Positions 14,502-23,748 of a stretch of DNA of 64,000 nt are shown one piece after another (position 1 is the first letter of the stretch; each line of letters begins with the position of its first letter). The DNA lies in NCBI GenBank assembly GCA_002205125.1, contig NIOE01000013.1, positions 186,001 to 250,000 of the forward strand. Direction: 5' to 3'. The notes under the pieces are model-generated. The model was not told the origin of the DNA and did not search any database. It saw only the letters and a program-made list of their open reading frames with translations. This stretch comes from Roseateles noduli (lineage in GTDB: Bacteria; Pseudomonadota; Gammaproteobacteria; Burkholderiales; Burkholderiaceae_C). The position numbers and the translations under genes were made by a program.

Positions 14502-15118
14502 GTCGTGGGCGACTGGTTGATGACGGGACAACCGTCGGGCAGGGCGTCGGACAGCAGGCGGGTCTTCTCGCAGGTGCGGACGGTGCCGCCCAGCGTCAGC
14601 CAGACCTGCAGTTGCTTGAGGTTGGCGGTCGCGGCTGTGGGCTCGACGCCGTAGATGATCCGGCCGTTGCTGCCCGTCGTGCAGGCGACGCCCACGGCGG
14701 TCTGCGACGCGGTGAGCGACAGCGGCCGTCCGTTTGCGCCGAAGCAGACGGCGGTCGGTCCGTTGAGCGCCAGACCGGTGGCGTTCTCCAGCACGCTGCC
14801 GCACTGTGCGCCGGTCGCCGCGCCCCCTGCCACCAGCGGCAGGATTTTGATCACCCAGCGCGTACCGTCGGCGGCCGCTGTCTCGCCGCCGGTGCAGGTG
14901 GTGTTGTTGGTACGGAAGAAAACGACCTGGCGGAAGCTCCGCACCGCCTCGGCCTGGGCTTGGCGCAAGCTGGTCTGCAGCGCTGACGCGTTGGCGCGGA
15001 TCTGCGCGTTGAGGGCCCAGCTCCGGATGCCGGGAACGGCGAGGGCGGTCATCAGCGCGATGATGGACACGACCACCATCAGCTCGACGAGCGTCATGCC
15101 GCGGGCGCGGGTCAGCAC
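14498..15118 (-). CDS. fimT: Minor pilin FimT/FimU (GspH-like pseudopilin)
   Basis: This 206-residue prepilin carries [25 protein letters not shown], a class III signal with Glu5. It is followed by a helix [23 protein letters not shown] that is characteristic of the GspH/FimT family. The start is GTG at 15118, inside the last codons of pilE (7-base overlap). FimT and FimU are hard to separate by sequence; position beside pilV/W/X would also suit fimU. It belongs to the minor-pilin complex. Confidence 0.85.
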   Translation of the reverse strand: MLTRARGMTLVELMVVVSIIALMTALAVPGIRSWALNAQIRANASALQTSLRQAQAEAVRSFRQVVFFRTNNTTCTGGETAAADGTRWVIKILPLVAGGAATGAQCGSVLENATGLALNGPTAVCFGANGRPLSLTASQTAVGVACTTGSNGRIIYGVEPTAATANLKQLQVWLTLGGTVRTCEKTRLLSDALPDGCPVINQSPTT

Positions 15119-15579
15119 GTGTCCCCCTTGCGGGTGATCCAGCGCGTCGTGCAGTTCCAGCCGGTACCGCCAGGCCCCGTCGTCGTGCGCTCGTCCCGTT
15201 GGTTCACCGTGTAAGTGAAGCCGGTGGTCGGACCGCTCCCGACCGCCTGGATCGTGTAGGCCGTCGCAGTGAGCGTGGTGCAGGAAATGGTGAAGTTGCC
15301 CACCACCTTCGGGTCGGCGCAGGGGCTGGCAGCCACGCCGGAGGCCGAGGCGTAGGTGCGGAAGTCCTGGAAATATCTTTCGAGGTCGGCGCGCGAGGTC
15401 GTCAGGGCGGCGACGCCTTCGGTGATCTGGCCGCGGATGACGTAGTTGCGGTACGCCGGCAGGGCGATCGCCGCCAGGATGCCGATGATGGCCACGACGA
15501 TCATCAGCTCGACCAGCGTGAAGCCCCGGGCGGCGCCGCGTTCACGGCGAGCAAAAGTGGTCTTGAGGGTCCCGAACAT
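15112..15579 (-). CDS. pilE: Type IV pilin PilE
   Basis: This 155-residue pilin has the leader ending [29 protein letters not shown], with PilD-type cleavage between Gly and Phe. Four cysteines lie in the globular domain (SPCADP, ISCTTL, WNCTTR, GDTC); the last pair could form the C-terminal disulfide loop. It is the first gene of the operon on the minus strand and has a clear AGGAG before the ATG. It could be a major pilin or an abundant minor pilin. In Pseudomonas the pilE gene ends this cluster; here it leads it. Confidence 0.9.
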   Translation of the reverse strand: MFGTLKTTFARRERGAARGFTLVELMIVVAIIGILAAIALPAYRNYVIRGQITEGVAALTTSRADLERYFQDFRTYASASGVAASPCADPKVVGNFTISCTTLTATAYTIQAVGSGPTTGFTYTVNQRDERTTTGPGGTGWNCTTRWITRKGDTC

Positions 15580-15850
15580 GAAGCGCTCCTTGTTGACGAA
15601 ATTATCGACAGCATCGTTCGAAAGGCGAGCCCGCTCGTCGTGCCTCGGATTCCGCCCGTCTCGCGGCGATCTCCGGATGTGAGGTGCGTCACAGGCCGGC
15701 GACCGGGCCCCCGGCCAGGCCCGGCGTCAGGCCGGCTCATATATCTGCACCCCGCCCCAGGTGTCCTCCGGCATCAATTCGGGCTTTACCCTATGATCCC
15801 GGCTCCCGGACGCCTGCCGCCCGGCTTCGTCCCGGATCGATCCCAAGGAA

Positions 15851-16693
15851 ATGGCATTCACTGATCCCAATTCATCCAGAAGCGTCCGCCCACTGATCGA
15901 AGTGAAGGATGTGATCGTCGGCTATGGCGACCGGGTCATCCTCAAAGACGTCAACGTGACCTTGCCGCGCGGCAAGGTGATGGCGCTGATCGGTTCGTCG
16001 GGCGGCGGCAAGACCACGCTGCTGCGCCTGTTGACGCGTCAGCTGCGGCCGCGCTCCGGACAGGTGCTGTTCGACGGCAACGACCTGGCACCGATGGACC
16101 AGACCCAGCTCTACGCGCAGCGTCGCCGGATGGGGATGCTGTTCCAGTTCGGCGCGCTGTTCACCGACCTGAGCGTGTTCGAGAACGTCGCCTTCCCGCT
16201 GCGCGAGCACACCCGTCTGCCCGAGGCCATGATCCGAGACCTCGTCCTGATGAAGCTCAACGCGGTCGGCCTGCGCGGCGCCCGCGACCTGATGCCCAAC
16301 GAGGTGTCCGGCGGCATGGCCCGTCGCGTCGCACTGGCGCGCGCGATCGCGCTGGACCCGGACCTGGTGCTCTACGACGAGCCGTTCGCGGGCCTGGATC
16401 CGATCTCGCTGGGCGTGACCGCGCGTCTGATCCGCGATCTCAACGATGCGCTCGGCCTGACCAGCGTCATCGTTTCCCATGACATCCACGAAACCTTCGG
16501 CATCGCCGATCACGTCGTGATGGTGGCCAATGGCGGTGTCGTCGCCCAGGGAACGCCGGAGGAGTTGCGTCACAGTTCCAACCCGCTGGTCCATCAGTTC
16601 GTCAACGCCGAGTCGGACGGCCCGGTGCGCTTCCACCAACCCGCCAAGCCGGTCCGCGAGGACTTCGGCCTGCCGCAGGAGGCGTCCGCATGA
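15851..16693 (+). CDS. mlaF: Phospholipid ABC transporter ATP-binding protein MlaF
   Basis: This 280-residue ATPase powers the Mla system, which moves phospholipids between the inner membrane and the outer membrane to keep outer-membrane asymmetry. It shows the Walker A sequence GSSGGGKTT near residue 49, the signature [16 protein letters not shown] near 153, Walker [13 protein letters not shown] near 173 and the switch His in SHDIHET. AAGGA precedes the ATG. It is the first gene of mlaFEDACB, reading divergently from the pilE operon. It overlaps mlaE by four bases. Confidence 0.96.
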   Translation: MAFTDPNSSRSVRPLIEVKDVIVGYGDRVILKDVNVTLPRGKVMALIGSSGGGKTTLLRLLTRQLRPRSGQVLFDGNDLAPMDQTQLYAQRRRMGMLFQFGALFTDLSVFENVAFPLREHTRLPEAMIRDLVLMKLNAVGLRGARDLMPNEVSGGMARRVALARAIALDPDLVLYDEPFAGLDPISLGVTARLIRDLNDALGLTSVIVSHDIHETFGIADHVVMVANGGVVAQGTPEELRHSSNPLVHQFVNAESDGPVRFHQPAKPVREDFGLPQEASA

Positions 16694-17469
16694 TCGGTCT
16701 CGCCACCTCGATCGGGCGCGGCCTGCGCCTGAAGCTCGGTGACTGGGGCAGCGCGGCCCGGCTCCTCGGCATGCTGCTGCTGCACCTGGGCGCCTGCCTG
16801 CGCCGTTTCTCGCTGGTGCGGGAGCAGATCTTCTTCCTCGGCAACCGCTCGCTGTCCATCATCGGCGTGTCCGGCCTGTTCGTCGGATTCGTGCTGGCGC
16901 TGCAGGGCTACTACACGCTGCAGCGATATGGTTCGGCAGAGGCCGTCGGTCTGCTGGTCGCGCTGAGCCTCGTGCGCGAGCTCGGACCGGTGGTGGCGGC
17001 GCTGCTGTTCGCCGGCCGCGCCGGAACCTCGCTGACCGCAGAGATCGGCCTGATGAAGGCCGGCGAGCAGCTCAGCGCCATGGAAATGATGGCGGTCGAC
17101 CCGGTGCAGCGCGTGCTCGCGCCGCGATTCTGGGCCGGTTTCATCGCGATGCCGCTGCTTGCTGCCGTGTTCTCTGCGGTGGGCATCATCGGCGGCTGGC
17201 TGGTGGCCGTGCCCTTGATCGGCATCGACGCCGGATCGTTCTGGTCCCAGATGCAAGGCGGCGTCGACGTGTTCAAGGACGTCGGCAACGGCTTCGTCAA
17301 GAGCGTGGTGTTCGGCGTGACCGTCAGCTTCGTCGCCCTGCTGCAAGGCTATGCCTGCAAGCCGACGCCCGAAGGCGTGTCCCAGGCGACGACGCGCACG
17401 GTCGTGCTGTCGTCGCTGGCGGTGCTGGGGCTGGATTTCATCCTCACCGCCATGATGTTCTCGATCTGA
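16690..17469 (+). CDS. mlaE: Phospholipid ABC transporter permease MlaE
   Basis: This 259-residue inner-membrane permease has several hydrophobic helices. Family sequence is clear: [53 protein letters not shown] and [16 protein letters not shown]. It pairs with MlaF in the cytoplasm and with the MlaD ring on the periplasmic side. The start overlaps the mlaF stop (ATGA), so translation is coupled. Confidence 0.96.
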   Translation: MIGLATSIGRGLRLKLGDWGSAARLLGMLLLHLGACLRRFSLVREQIFFLGNRSLSIIGVSGLFVGFVLALQGYYTLQRYGSAEAVGLLVALSLVRELGPVVAALLFAGRAGTSLTAEIGLMKAGEQLSAMEMMAVDPVQRVLAPRFWAGFIAMPLLAAVFSAVGIIGGWLVAVPLIGIDAGSFWSQMQGGVDVFKDVGNGFVKSVVFGVTVSFVALLQGYACKPTPEGVSQATTRTVVLSSLAVLGLDFILTAMMFSI

Positions 17470-17530
17470 CGCGCCGCGCGCGATCCATCGACACCCCAAC
17501 CGAATTCAAGAGATATCTCGGAGTTGCCTG

Positions 17531-18019
17531 ATGCAATCCTCTCGTTATGACGCGCTGGTCGGATTCTTCGTGCTGCTGGGCGGCGCGGCCCTGCTGTTCC
17601 TGGCCCTGAAGGCCGGCAATCTGCTGTCGCTGAATTTCCAGGACACCTATACGGTGACCGCCAAGTTCGACAACATCGGCGGGCTGAAGCCCGGTGCGGC
17701 CGTCAAGAGCGCCGGCGTCGTGGTCGGCCGTGTCGGCACCATCAGCTTCGATGACAAGAGCTTCCAGGCGCGCGTGATCCTGAACATGAACCAGGGCGTC
17801 GCGTTCCCCAAGGACAGCTCGGCCAAGATCCTCACGTCCGGCCTGCTCGGCGAGCAATACATCGGCCTGGAACCGGGCGCAGAAGAAAAGAACCTCGCCG
17901 CGGGCGACATCATCACGCAGACGCAGTCGGCGGTGGTGCTGGAGAACCTGATCGGCCAGTTCCTCTATAACAAGGCGGCCGATGCGTCCTCGACGCCGGC
18001 CTCGGGAGAGAAGCAATGA
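17531..18019 (+). CDS. mlaD: MCE-domain lipid-binding protein MlaD
   Basis: This 162-residue inner-membrane-anchored protein has one N-terminal helix (YDALVGFFVLLGGAALLFLAL) and one MCE domain (TVTAKFDNIGGLKPGAAVKSAGV). MlaD forms a hexameric ring that channels lipid between MlaFE and soluble MlaC. The gene is 61 bases after mlaE and overlaps mlaA by four bases. Confidence 0.95.
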   Translation: MQSSRYDALVGFFVLLGGAALLFLALKAGNLLSLNFQDTYTVTAKFDNIGGLKPGAAVKSAGVVVGRVGTISFDDKSFQARVILNMNQGVAFPKDSSAKILTSGLLGEQYIGLEPGAEEKNLAAGDIITQTQSAVVLENLIGQFLYNKAADASSTPASGEKQ

Positions 18020-19092
18020 AGACCACCACCACGGTCGGGACCGCCAAAGCGGGACGGACCGAACTCGCGGCCGCTCTGCTGAGCGTCGCCCTGCTGGGCG
18101 TCGCAGCGCCGGCGATGGCGCAGGCCGAGCAGTCGCTCGGACAGACGCTTGAGCAGCGGGCTGAACAGCAACAGACCGCTGGCTTGACGGCCCCGATCGC
18201 CGAGCAGGCGATCGAAGCCCTGCAAGCCGCCGAGCAGCAGGCCGCCGAGACGAAACAAGCGGAGCAACAATCCGCCGAAGACCAGGCGGCGCAGGACCAG
18301 GCGACGGCTGCTGCCGCGCCCGCGTCCGGTGCCTCGTCGGCGGAGCCAGCCGCGGCAGGACAAGCCGGCGCTGCGGCCGCCGCAGCGCAGGATGCGCCGG
18401 CCCCGGGCCCGCGCGTGCGCAATCGTCTCGACCCGTGGGAAAGCTGGAACCGCAAGGTCTTCAACTTCAACGAGAAGCTGGACGAGAACCTGCTGCGCCC
18501 GGTCGCCACGGCGTACTCGGACCTCGTGCCGCAGCCGGCTCGCCAAGCCGTCGACAACTTCTTCGGCAACTTCTCGGACGCCTGGTCGGCGGTCAACCTG
18601 TTCCTGCAGGGCCGCTTCAAGACCGGCGCCACGCAGACGATGCGCGTCGCCGTGAACTCGGTGTTCGGCATCGCCGGCCTGATCGACATCGCCACGCCCG
18701 CGGGCCTGGAAAAGACGTCCGAGGACCTGGGTCGCACGCTCGGCTACTGGGGTGTCAAGACCGGTCCGTACATCGTCTGGCCGCTGCTGGGACCCTCGTC
18801 GCTGCGCGACTCGGTGACGCTGCCCGCCAACATCTACTACTCGCCGGCCTACCTGTTCGACGACGGCGAATACAAGTTTGCGATCTCGGCGCTGCAACTG
18901 ATCAACACCCGCGCCAACCTGCTGCGCGTGACCGACATGCTGGACGGCATCGCGCTGGACAAGTACACCTTCGTGCGCGACGCCTACATGCAGCGTCGGA
19001 CCATCAAGACGCACAAGGAACAGGAAGAGGATGACGACTACGAAGTCATCACCCCGGATGAAAAGCCGGTCAACCCTCAAGGCGACCGCTGA
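18016..19092 (+). CDS. mlaA: MlaA/VacJ-family outer-membrane phospholipid protein, without lipobox
   Basis: This 358-residue protein carries the MlaA domain from about residue 138 (LDPWESWNRKVFNFNEKLDENLLRP, then NFFGNFSDAWSAVNLFLQG, GYWGVKTGPYIVWPLLGPSSLRD). In known species MlaA is a lipoprotein donut in the outer membrane that takes misplaced surface phospholipid. Here the N-terminus is an ordinary signal peptide (LLGVAAPAMAQA) and no cysteine is present. Residues 37-136 form an Ala/Gln/Glu-rich low-complexity spacer. The tail is acidic (EQEEDDDYE). The start overlaps the mlaD stop, and no in-frame upstream alternative offers a lipobox. Confidence 0.93.
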   Translation: MKTTTTVGTAKAGRTELAAALLSVALLGVAAPAMAQAEQSLGQTLEQRAEQQQTAGLTAPIAEQAIEALQAAEQQAAETKQAEQQSAEDQAAQDQATAAAAPASGASSAEPAAAGQAGAAAAAAQDAPAPGPRVRNRLDPWESWNRKVFNFNEKLDENLLRPVATAYSDLVPQPARQAVDNFFGNFSDAWSAVNLFLQGRFKTGATQTMRVAVNSVFGIAGLIDIATPAGLEKTSEDLGRTLGYWGVKTGPYIVWPLLGPSSLRDSVTLPANIYYSPAYLFDDGEYKFAISALQLINTRANLLRVTDMLDGIALDKYTFVRDAYMQRRTIKTHKEQEEDDDYEVITPDEKPVNPQGDR

Positions 19093-19218
19093 ACGGTCCG
19101 TGAAGGAAGGTTGAACGCTGCAACAACCGGTAACGCCCGTGGGGGCGGCCGGTGAACCGGCACCGGACTTGCCGCGTTGTGATCCGGTCCGTGTCATGAA
19201 GAGAGAGAAAGGACAAGC

Positions 19219-19863
19219 ATGAATGCCACCAAACGACTGCTGCTCGGCGCGATCGTCTCGATCGCCACGCTGAGCCCGCTGGCCTCCTTCGCCGCCGACA
19301 GCTCGGCGCCGGATCAACTGATCCGCGAGCTGTCCATCGAGACGCTGGACGTCGTCAAGGGCGACAAGGCGATCCAGGGTGGAGACGTCAACAAGATCAT
19401 GCAACTGGTCGACACCAAGGTGATGCCGCACGTGGACTTCCAGCGCATCACCGCGACGGCGGTGGGCCGCTTCTGGCGCCAGGCGACGCCGGAGCAGAAG
19501 CAGCGCCTGCAGGACGAGTTCAAGACCCTGCTGGTGCGCACGTACGCCGGCGCGCTGACGCAGGTGAAGGACCAGACCATCGCGATGAAGCCGATGCGCG
19601 CGTCGCCCGAAGACAAGGAAGTCATCGTGCGCACCGAGATCCGCGGCAAGGGCGATCCGATCCAGCTGGACTACCGTCTGGAAAAGCTGGATTCCGGCTG
19701 GAAGATCTACGACGTGAACGTCCTCGGCATCTGGCTGGCGGACCAGTACAAGAACAGCTTCGCGCAGGAGATCAACGCCAAGGGCATCGACGGCCTGATC
19801 AAGTCGCTGGCCGAGCGCAACGCGCGTCCGGCCACGGCCGCCTCGGGCGCGAAGAAGGGCTGA
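19219..19863 (+). CDS. mlaC: Periplasmic phospholipid shuttle MlaC
   Basis: This 214-residue periplasmic protein has a signal peptide cut after SFAA (residue ~25) and an ABC-transport auxiliary fold: KVMPHVDFQRITATAVGRFWRQATPEQ and YDVNVLGIWLADQYKNSF are typical. It carries lipid across the periplasm between MlaA and MlaFED. A 126-base gap separates it from mlaA; a GAGAGAAAGGA stretch ahead of the ATG provides a ribosome-binding site. Confidence 0.95.
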   Translation: MNATKRLLLGAIVSIATLSPLASFAADSSAPDQLIRELSIETLDVVKGDKAIQGGDVNKIMQLVDTKVMPHVDFQRITATAVGRFWRQATPEQKQRLQDEFKTLLVRTYAGALTQVKDQTIAMKPMRASPEDKEVIVRTEIRGKGDPIQLDYRLEKLDSGWKIYDVNVLGIWLADQYKNSFAQEINAKGIDGLIKSLAERNARPATAASGAKKG

Positions 19864-19867
19864 CGCG

Positions 19868-20182
19868 ATGCTGAAGCTGCCGTCGCGGCTGCGCCTGGAG
19901 AACGTGCCCGAGGAATGGGTGCGGCTCGAAAGCGCGCTGCGCGCCGAACTGGCGCAGGTCGGCAACGCCGCCGGCCGCAGCGTGACGCTGGATGCCAGCG
20001 GGCTGACGGACTTCGACTCCGCGGCGCTGAGCCTGCTGCTCAGCGCGCTGCGCTTGTGCGGTCAGGACGGATGGCAGCTGACGCTCCAGCAGGCGCCGCG
20101 CGAGTTGCGCGAGCTGGCGCGCGTGTATGCGTTGGAGCATCTGTTCTGGGCCGACGCCCCGGCACCCGCCGAGATGGTGTGA
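19868..20182 (+). CDS. mlaB: STAS-domain protein MlaB
   Basis: This 104-residue cytoplasmic STAS protein has the motif VTLDASGLTDFDSAALSLLLSAL near residue 38, where the Ser in FDSAA is at the position that is conserved in MlaB. It binds MlaF and stabilises or activates the transporter. It starts four bases after mlaC and ends the operon before a strong terminator. Confidence 0.9.
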   Translation: MLKLPSRLRLENVPEEWVRLESALRAELAQVGNAAGRSVTLDASGLTDFDSAALSLLLSALRLCGQDGWQLTLQQAPRELRELARVYALEHLFWADAPAPAEMV

Positions 20183-20200
20183 CGGGAACGTCTCCAACGA

Positions 20201-20232
20201 CATCGGGCCGCTGACGCGGCCCGATGTCTTTT
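20201..20232 (+). terminator. Intrinsic terminator of mlaFEDACB
   Basis: An 11-bp perfect stem (CATCGGGCCGC with GCGGCCCGATG), loop TGAC, is followed by TCTTTT. It sits 18 bases after mlaB. Confidence 0.9.
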
Positions 20233-20251
20233 CAGCGCTGCGTTTTCAGCA

Positions 20252-21118
20252 TCACTGCGCGTAGCGCTTGGTGCGGAGGTTGCGCTTGATCTCCTGCAGC
20301 ATCGGGCGGAGGTTTTCACCCAGGCGCAGCGCGACGCCGGTGGTCAGCACGTCCACGACGATCAGGTGCAGGAGCCGCGACACCATCGGGCTGTAGCGGT
20401 CGTAGTCCTCCGGGTGGTCCACGGCCAGCAAGACCTGCCCCGGCAGCTGTCCCATCTGGGCCAGCGGCGAACCGCTCGCGGTGATGATGATCGTCGTCGC
20501 GCCCTTCTTGCGCGCGATCTCGGCGGCATCCATCAGATCGCGGCTGCGGCCCGAGTTGGAGATGATGACCGCGCAGTCGCCGGCGCCCAGCATGGTCGCG
20601 CTCATCAGCTGCACATGGCCGTCGCTGCACGCGAAGGTGTTGGCACCGAGCCGGAAGAACTTGTGCTGCGCGTCCTGCGCCACGATGCCGGAGTTGCCGA
20701 CGCCGTAGAACTCGATGCGCTGGCGCTGGCGGGCCGTTTCGGACAACGCCGTGATGGCGCGGTCGAACGCGTGGCTCGCGGCGTCGTTGCGGTAGTGCAG
20801 CAGCGCCGCGACGGCGTTGTCGACCACCTTGACGATCAGGTCGCCCGGCTTGTCGTCTTCGTCGACGGCGCGATGCACGAAGGGCACGCCTTCGTTGACG
20901 CTGCCGGCGAGCTTCAGCTTGAAGTCGGCCAGGCCGTCGTAGCCGACGCTGCGGCAGAAGCGCACCACCGTCGGCTTGCTGACATGGGAGCGGTCGGCGA
21001 GCTCGCTGACCGGCAGGCTCGCGAACGAGCGCGGGTCGGCCAGCAGCAGCTTGGCGACCCGCTGTTCGGCGGGCGGCAGCGCGGGCAGCGCGGCCTTGAC
21101 TCGTTCGAGCATGCTCAT
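20252..21118 (-). CDS. hexR: RpiR-family regulator, HexR-like
   Basis: This 288-residue transcription factor has an N-terminal helix-turn-helix (LADRSHVSKPTVVRFCRSVGYDG, near residue 40) and a C-terminal SIS sugar-phosphate-binding domain (IEFYGVGNSGIVAQDAQHKF; CAVIISNSGRSRDLMDAAE). HexR senses the Entner-Doudoroff intermediate KDPG and controls central sugar genes. It lies four bases downstream of zwf and opposite tal-pgi, the expected regulon. The ATG at 21118 is chosen because it follows the zwf stop without overlap; 21112 is an alternative. Confidence 0.9.
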   Translation of the reverse strand: MSMLERVKAALPALPPAEQRVAKLLLADPRSFASLPVSELADRSHVSKPTVVRFCRSVGYDGLADFKLKLAGSVNEGVPFVHRAVDEDDKPGDLIVKVVDNAVAALLHYRNDAASHAFDRAITALSETARQRQRIEFYGVGNSGIVAQDAQHKFFRLGANTFACSDGHVQLMSATMLGAGDCAVIISNSGRSRDLMDAAEIARKKGATTIIITASGSPLAQMGQLPGQVLLAVDHPEDYDRYSPMVSRLLHLIVVDVLTTGVALRLGENLRPMLQEIKRNLRTKRYAQ

Positions 21119-21122
21119 CGCG

Positions 21123-22568
21123 TCAGCATTCCTCGATCCAGGAGTGGCCGTCACGGGCCACCAGCGCGCTCGACGCGGGAGGACCCCAGCTGCCGGCGAC
21201 GTAGGTGCGCGGGCCGGTGCTGTCCTGCTTCCAGAAGTTCAGGATCGGCTCGACCCAGCGCCAGGCCTGTTCCTGCTCATCGCTGCGCACGAACAGGTTG
21301 AGGCGTCCGGCGATCGCGTCCAGCAGCAACCGCTCATACGCGCCGACGCGCGTGTGGGCGAAAGCCTTGTCGAAGTCCAGGTCGAGCGAGACCGGGCTCA
21401 AGGCCTCGGTGCTGGAGCCGCCCTTGTTGGCCATCAACTGCAGTTCCAGGCCGTCTTCGGGCTGCAGCTTGATGATCAGGCGGTTGGGACAGCTGCTGCC
21501 CGGGAAGATCGGATGCGGCACCGGGCGGAAATTGATGACGATCTGCGCGTCGCGCGCGGCGAGACGCTTGCCGGTGCGCAGGTAGAAGGGGACGCCCGCC
21601 CAGCGCCAGTTCTGGATCTCCGTCTTGAGCGCGACGAAGGTCTCGGTGTGGCTGTCCGGCGGGATCTTGCCTTCGTCCAGGTAACCCGGCACCGGCTTGC
21701 CCTCGGCGTTGCCGGCGCGGTACTGGCCGCGCACCACGTCGCGGGCGACGCTCTCCGCGGTGAACGGCTTGAGCGCGCGCAGCACCTTCAGCTTCTCGTC
21801 CCGGATGGCGTCGGCGTCGTTGCTCGATGGCGCCTCCATCGCGATCATCGTCAGCAGTTGCAGCGCGTGGTTCTGGATCATGTCGCGCAGCGCGCCGGTA
21901 CCGTCGTAGAACGGACCGCGCGTGCCCACGCCCAGGCCTTCGGCCAGCGTGATCTGGATGTTGGCGATGCTCTCACGCCGCCACAGCGGTTCGAACAGGG
22001 CGTTGCCGAAGCGCAGCGCCATCAGGTTCTGCACCGACGGCTTGCCCAGGTAGTGGTCGATGCGGAAGGCCTGCGTCTCCGAGAACACCGAGCGCACGAC
22101 GCGGTTGATCTCCTGCGCGCTGGCCAGATCGTGACCCAGCGGCTTCTCCAGCACCACGCGCACGTTGTCGCCGTTGAGGCCGGCGGCACCGAGCTGCTGG
22201 CAGATCTGCGTGAACAGGTGAGGGCTGGTCGCCAGGTAGAACACCACCGTGTCGGCGTCGCGTTCGCCCAGCCACTCCTTCAGCCGCGCGTAGTGGTCGG
22301 GCTGGGACAGGTCCATGCGACGGTAATGCACCAGCTCGGAGAAGCGGGCGAACTCCTCGTCGTTCGGCCGCTTGCCGGCCTCGACTTCCTGGAAGCGCTC
22401 CTTCAACCATTCGCGGTAGCGCTCGTCGGACTGATCGTCGCGGGCGACGGCCAGGATGCGGCCGCCTTCGGGCAGCTTGCCGTGGCGGAACGCCTGGAAC
22501 AGCGCAGGCATCAGCTTGCGCCAGGTCAGGTCACCGGTGCCACCAAAGAAGACGAGGTCGAAGGACAT
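21123..22568 (-). CDS. zwf: Glucose-6-phosphate 1-dehydrogenase
   Basis: This 481-residue enzyme oxidises glucose-6-phosphate with NADP to 6-phosphogluconolactone, feeding the pentose-phosphate and Entner-Doudoroff routes. The coenzyme motif GGTGDLTWRKL is at residues 9-19 and the substrate-binding/catalytic RIDHYLGK at 169-176. The start at 22568 gives the normal N-terminus MSFDLVFFGGTGDL; upstream in-frame codons run into the regulatory region. It is co-transcribed with hexR. Confidence 0.97.
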   Translation of the reverse strand: MSFDLVFFGGTGDLTWRKLMPALFQAFRHGKLPEGGRILAVARDDQSDERYREWLKERFQEVEAGKRPNDEEFARFSELVHYRRMDLSQPDHYARLKEWLGERDADTVVFYLATSPHLFTQICQQLGAAGLNGDNVRVVLEKPLGHDLASAQEINRVVRSVFSETQAFRIDHYLGKPSVQNLMALRFGNALFEPLWRRESIANIQITLAEGLGVGTRGPFYDGTGALRDMIQNHALQLLTMIAMEAPSSNDADAIRDEKLKVLRALKPFTAESVARDVVRGQYRAGNAEGKPVPGYLDEGKIPPDSHTETFVALKTEIQNWRWAGVPFYLRTGKRLAARDAQIVINFRPVPHPIFPGSSCPNRLIIKLQPEDGLELQLMANKGGSSTEALSPVSLDLDFDKAFAHTRVGAYERLLLDAIAGRLNLFVRSDEQEQAWRWVEPILNFWKQDSTGPRTYVAGSWGPPASSALVARDGHSWIEEC

Positions 22569-22618
22569 GAGCGCGGCGCCCCGCGTCGGGGCGTAAGAGT
22601 TGTTGGCGATGTCTTGAT

Positions 22619-22631
22619 GTAACGAAGTTAC
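22619..22631. promoter_or_regulatory. Candidate HexR operator in the zwf/tal divergent region
   Basis: GTAACGAAGTTAC has perfect 5-bp arms around a 3-base centre and is preceded by T, giving TGTAAC-GAA-GTTAC. It lies 50 bases upstream of zwf and about 170 bases upstream of tal. Known HexR sites are AT-rich palindromes of TGTA...TACA type, so the fit is good but inferred. Confidence 0.5.
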
Positions 22632-22797
22632 CGGAATTATGATGCCCCAGTTTCTTGGTCGGGTCAACGTGCGCGCCACCTCCGAGGGCAGGTCCCGGCA
22701 GCAGTTCTAATAGGGGTTTCTCCGTCGGCGGAGTGGGGCAAGGCCCATGCCTCCGACGCGTCCCGTCCGTTCTCGACCGCCCCAGGCGCCTACGCTC

Positions 22798-23748
22798 ATG
22801 AACCAGCTCGAACAACTCAAGGCCTTCACCACCGTCGTCGCCGACACCGGCAATTTCAAGCAGCTGGCGCAGTTCACGCCGCGTGACGCGACGACCAACC
22901 CGTCGCTGATCCTCAAGGCGGTGCAGTCGCCCGACTATGCCCACCTGCTGGAGGACACCGTCGCCGCGAACAAGACCGATGCGCTGGACCTGATCGTCGA
23001 CAAGGTGCTGGTGGCCTTCGGCCTGGAGATCCTGAAGGTCGTGCCGGGCCGCGTGTCGACCGAGGTCGACGCCCGCCTGAGCTTCGACACCGTGGCCACG
23101 CTGGCGCGCGCGCGCCGCCTGATCCAGATGTACGAGGACGCCGGCATTGGTCGCGCCCGCGTGCTGATCAAGGTCGCGTCGACCTGGGAGGGCATCCAGG
23201 CCGCGCGCGAGCTGGAGCTCGAAGGCATCCATACCAACCTGACGCTGCTGTTCTCGTTCTGCCAGGCGGTGGCCTGCGGCGAGAACGGCATCCAGCTGAT
23301 CTCGCCCTTCGTCGGTCGCATCTACGACTGGTACAAGAAGGCGGCCGGTCCGAGCTGGGACGAGGCGGCCAGCGCCGGCGTCAACGACCCCGGCGTGAAG
23401 TCGGTGGCGGCCATCTACAACTACTTCAAGAAGCACGGCATCCAGACCGAAGTGATGGGCGCCAGCTTCCGCAATGTCGGTCAGATCCAGGCGCTCGCCG
23501 GCTGCGACCTGCTGACGATCAGCCCCGACCTGCTGGCCCAGCTGCAGGGCAGCGAGGCGCCGCTGGCGCGCGCGCTCGACGCGGACGCCGCCAAGGCCCA
23601 GGACTTGCCCAAGGTCTCCTTCAACGAGGCGGCGTTCCGCTTCGCCCTCAACCAGGATGCGATGGCCACCGAGAAGCTGGCCGAAGGCATCCGCCTGTTT
23701 GCCGTCGATGCCGGCAAGCTGGACCAGATGATCGAAAGCCTGCGATGA
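22798..23748 (+). CDS. tal: Transaldolase
   Basis: This 316-residue TalB-type enzyme transfers a dihydroxyacetone unit between sedoheptulose-7-phosphate and glyceraldehyde-3-phosphate. It has the family sequence [12 protein letters not shown] near residue 27 and the Schiff-base Lys125 in [12 protein letters not shown]. The start at 22798 (MNQLEQLK) matches the usual transaldolase N-terminus; an in-frame ATG at 22747 would add 17 residues unlike the family. No strong ribosome-binding site is visible. It overlaps pgi by four bases. Confidence 0.96.
   Translation: MNQLEQLKAFTTVVADTGNFKQLAQFTPRDATTNPSLILKAVQSPDYAHLLEDTVAANKTDALDLIVDKVLVAFGLEILKVVPGRVSTEVDARLSFDTVATLARARRLIQMYEDAGIGRARVLIKVASTWEGIQAARELELEGIHTNLTLLFSFCQAVACGENGIQLISPFVGRIYDWYKKAAGPSWDEAASAGVNDPGVKSVAAIYNYFKKHGIQTEVMGASFRNVGQIQALAGCDLLTISPDLLAQLQGSEAPLARALDADAAKAQDLPKVSFNEAAFRFALNQDAMATEKLAEGIRLFAVDAGKLDQMIESLR

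Noticed and set aside
15580-15850. Sigma-54 promoter for pilE
   Set aside because: I looked for GG-N10-GC with TGGCAC/TTGC context on the minus strand and found no acceptable match.
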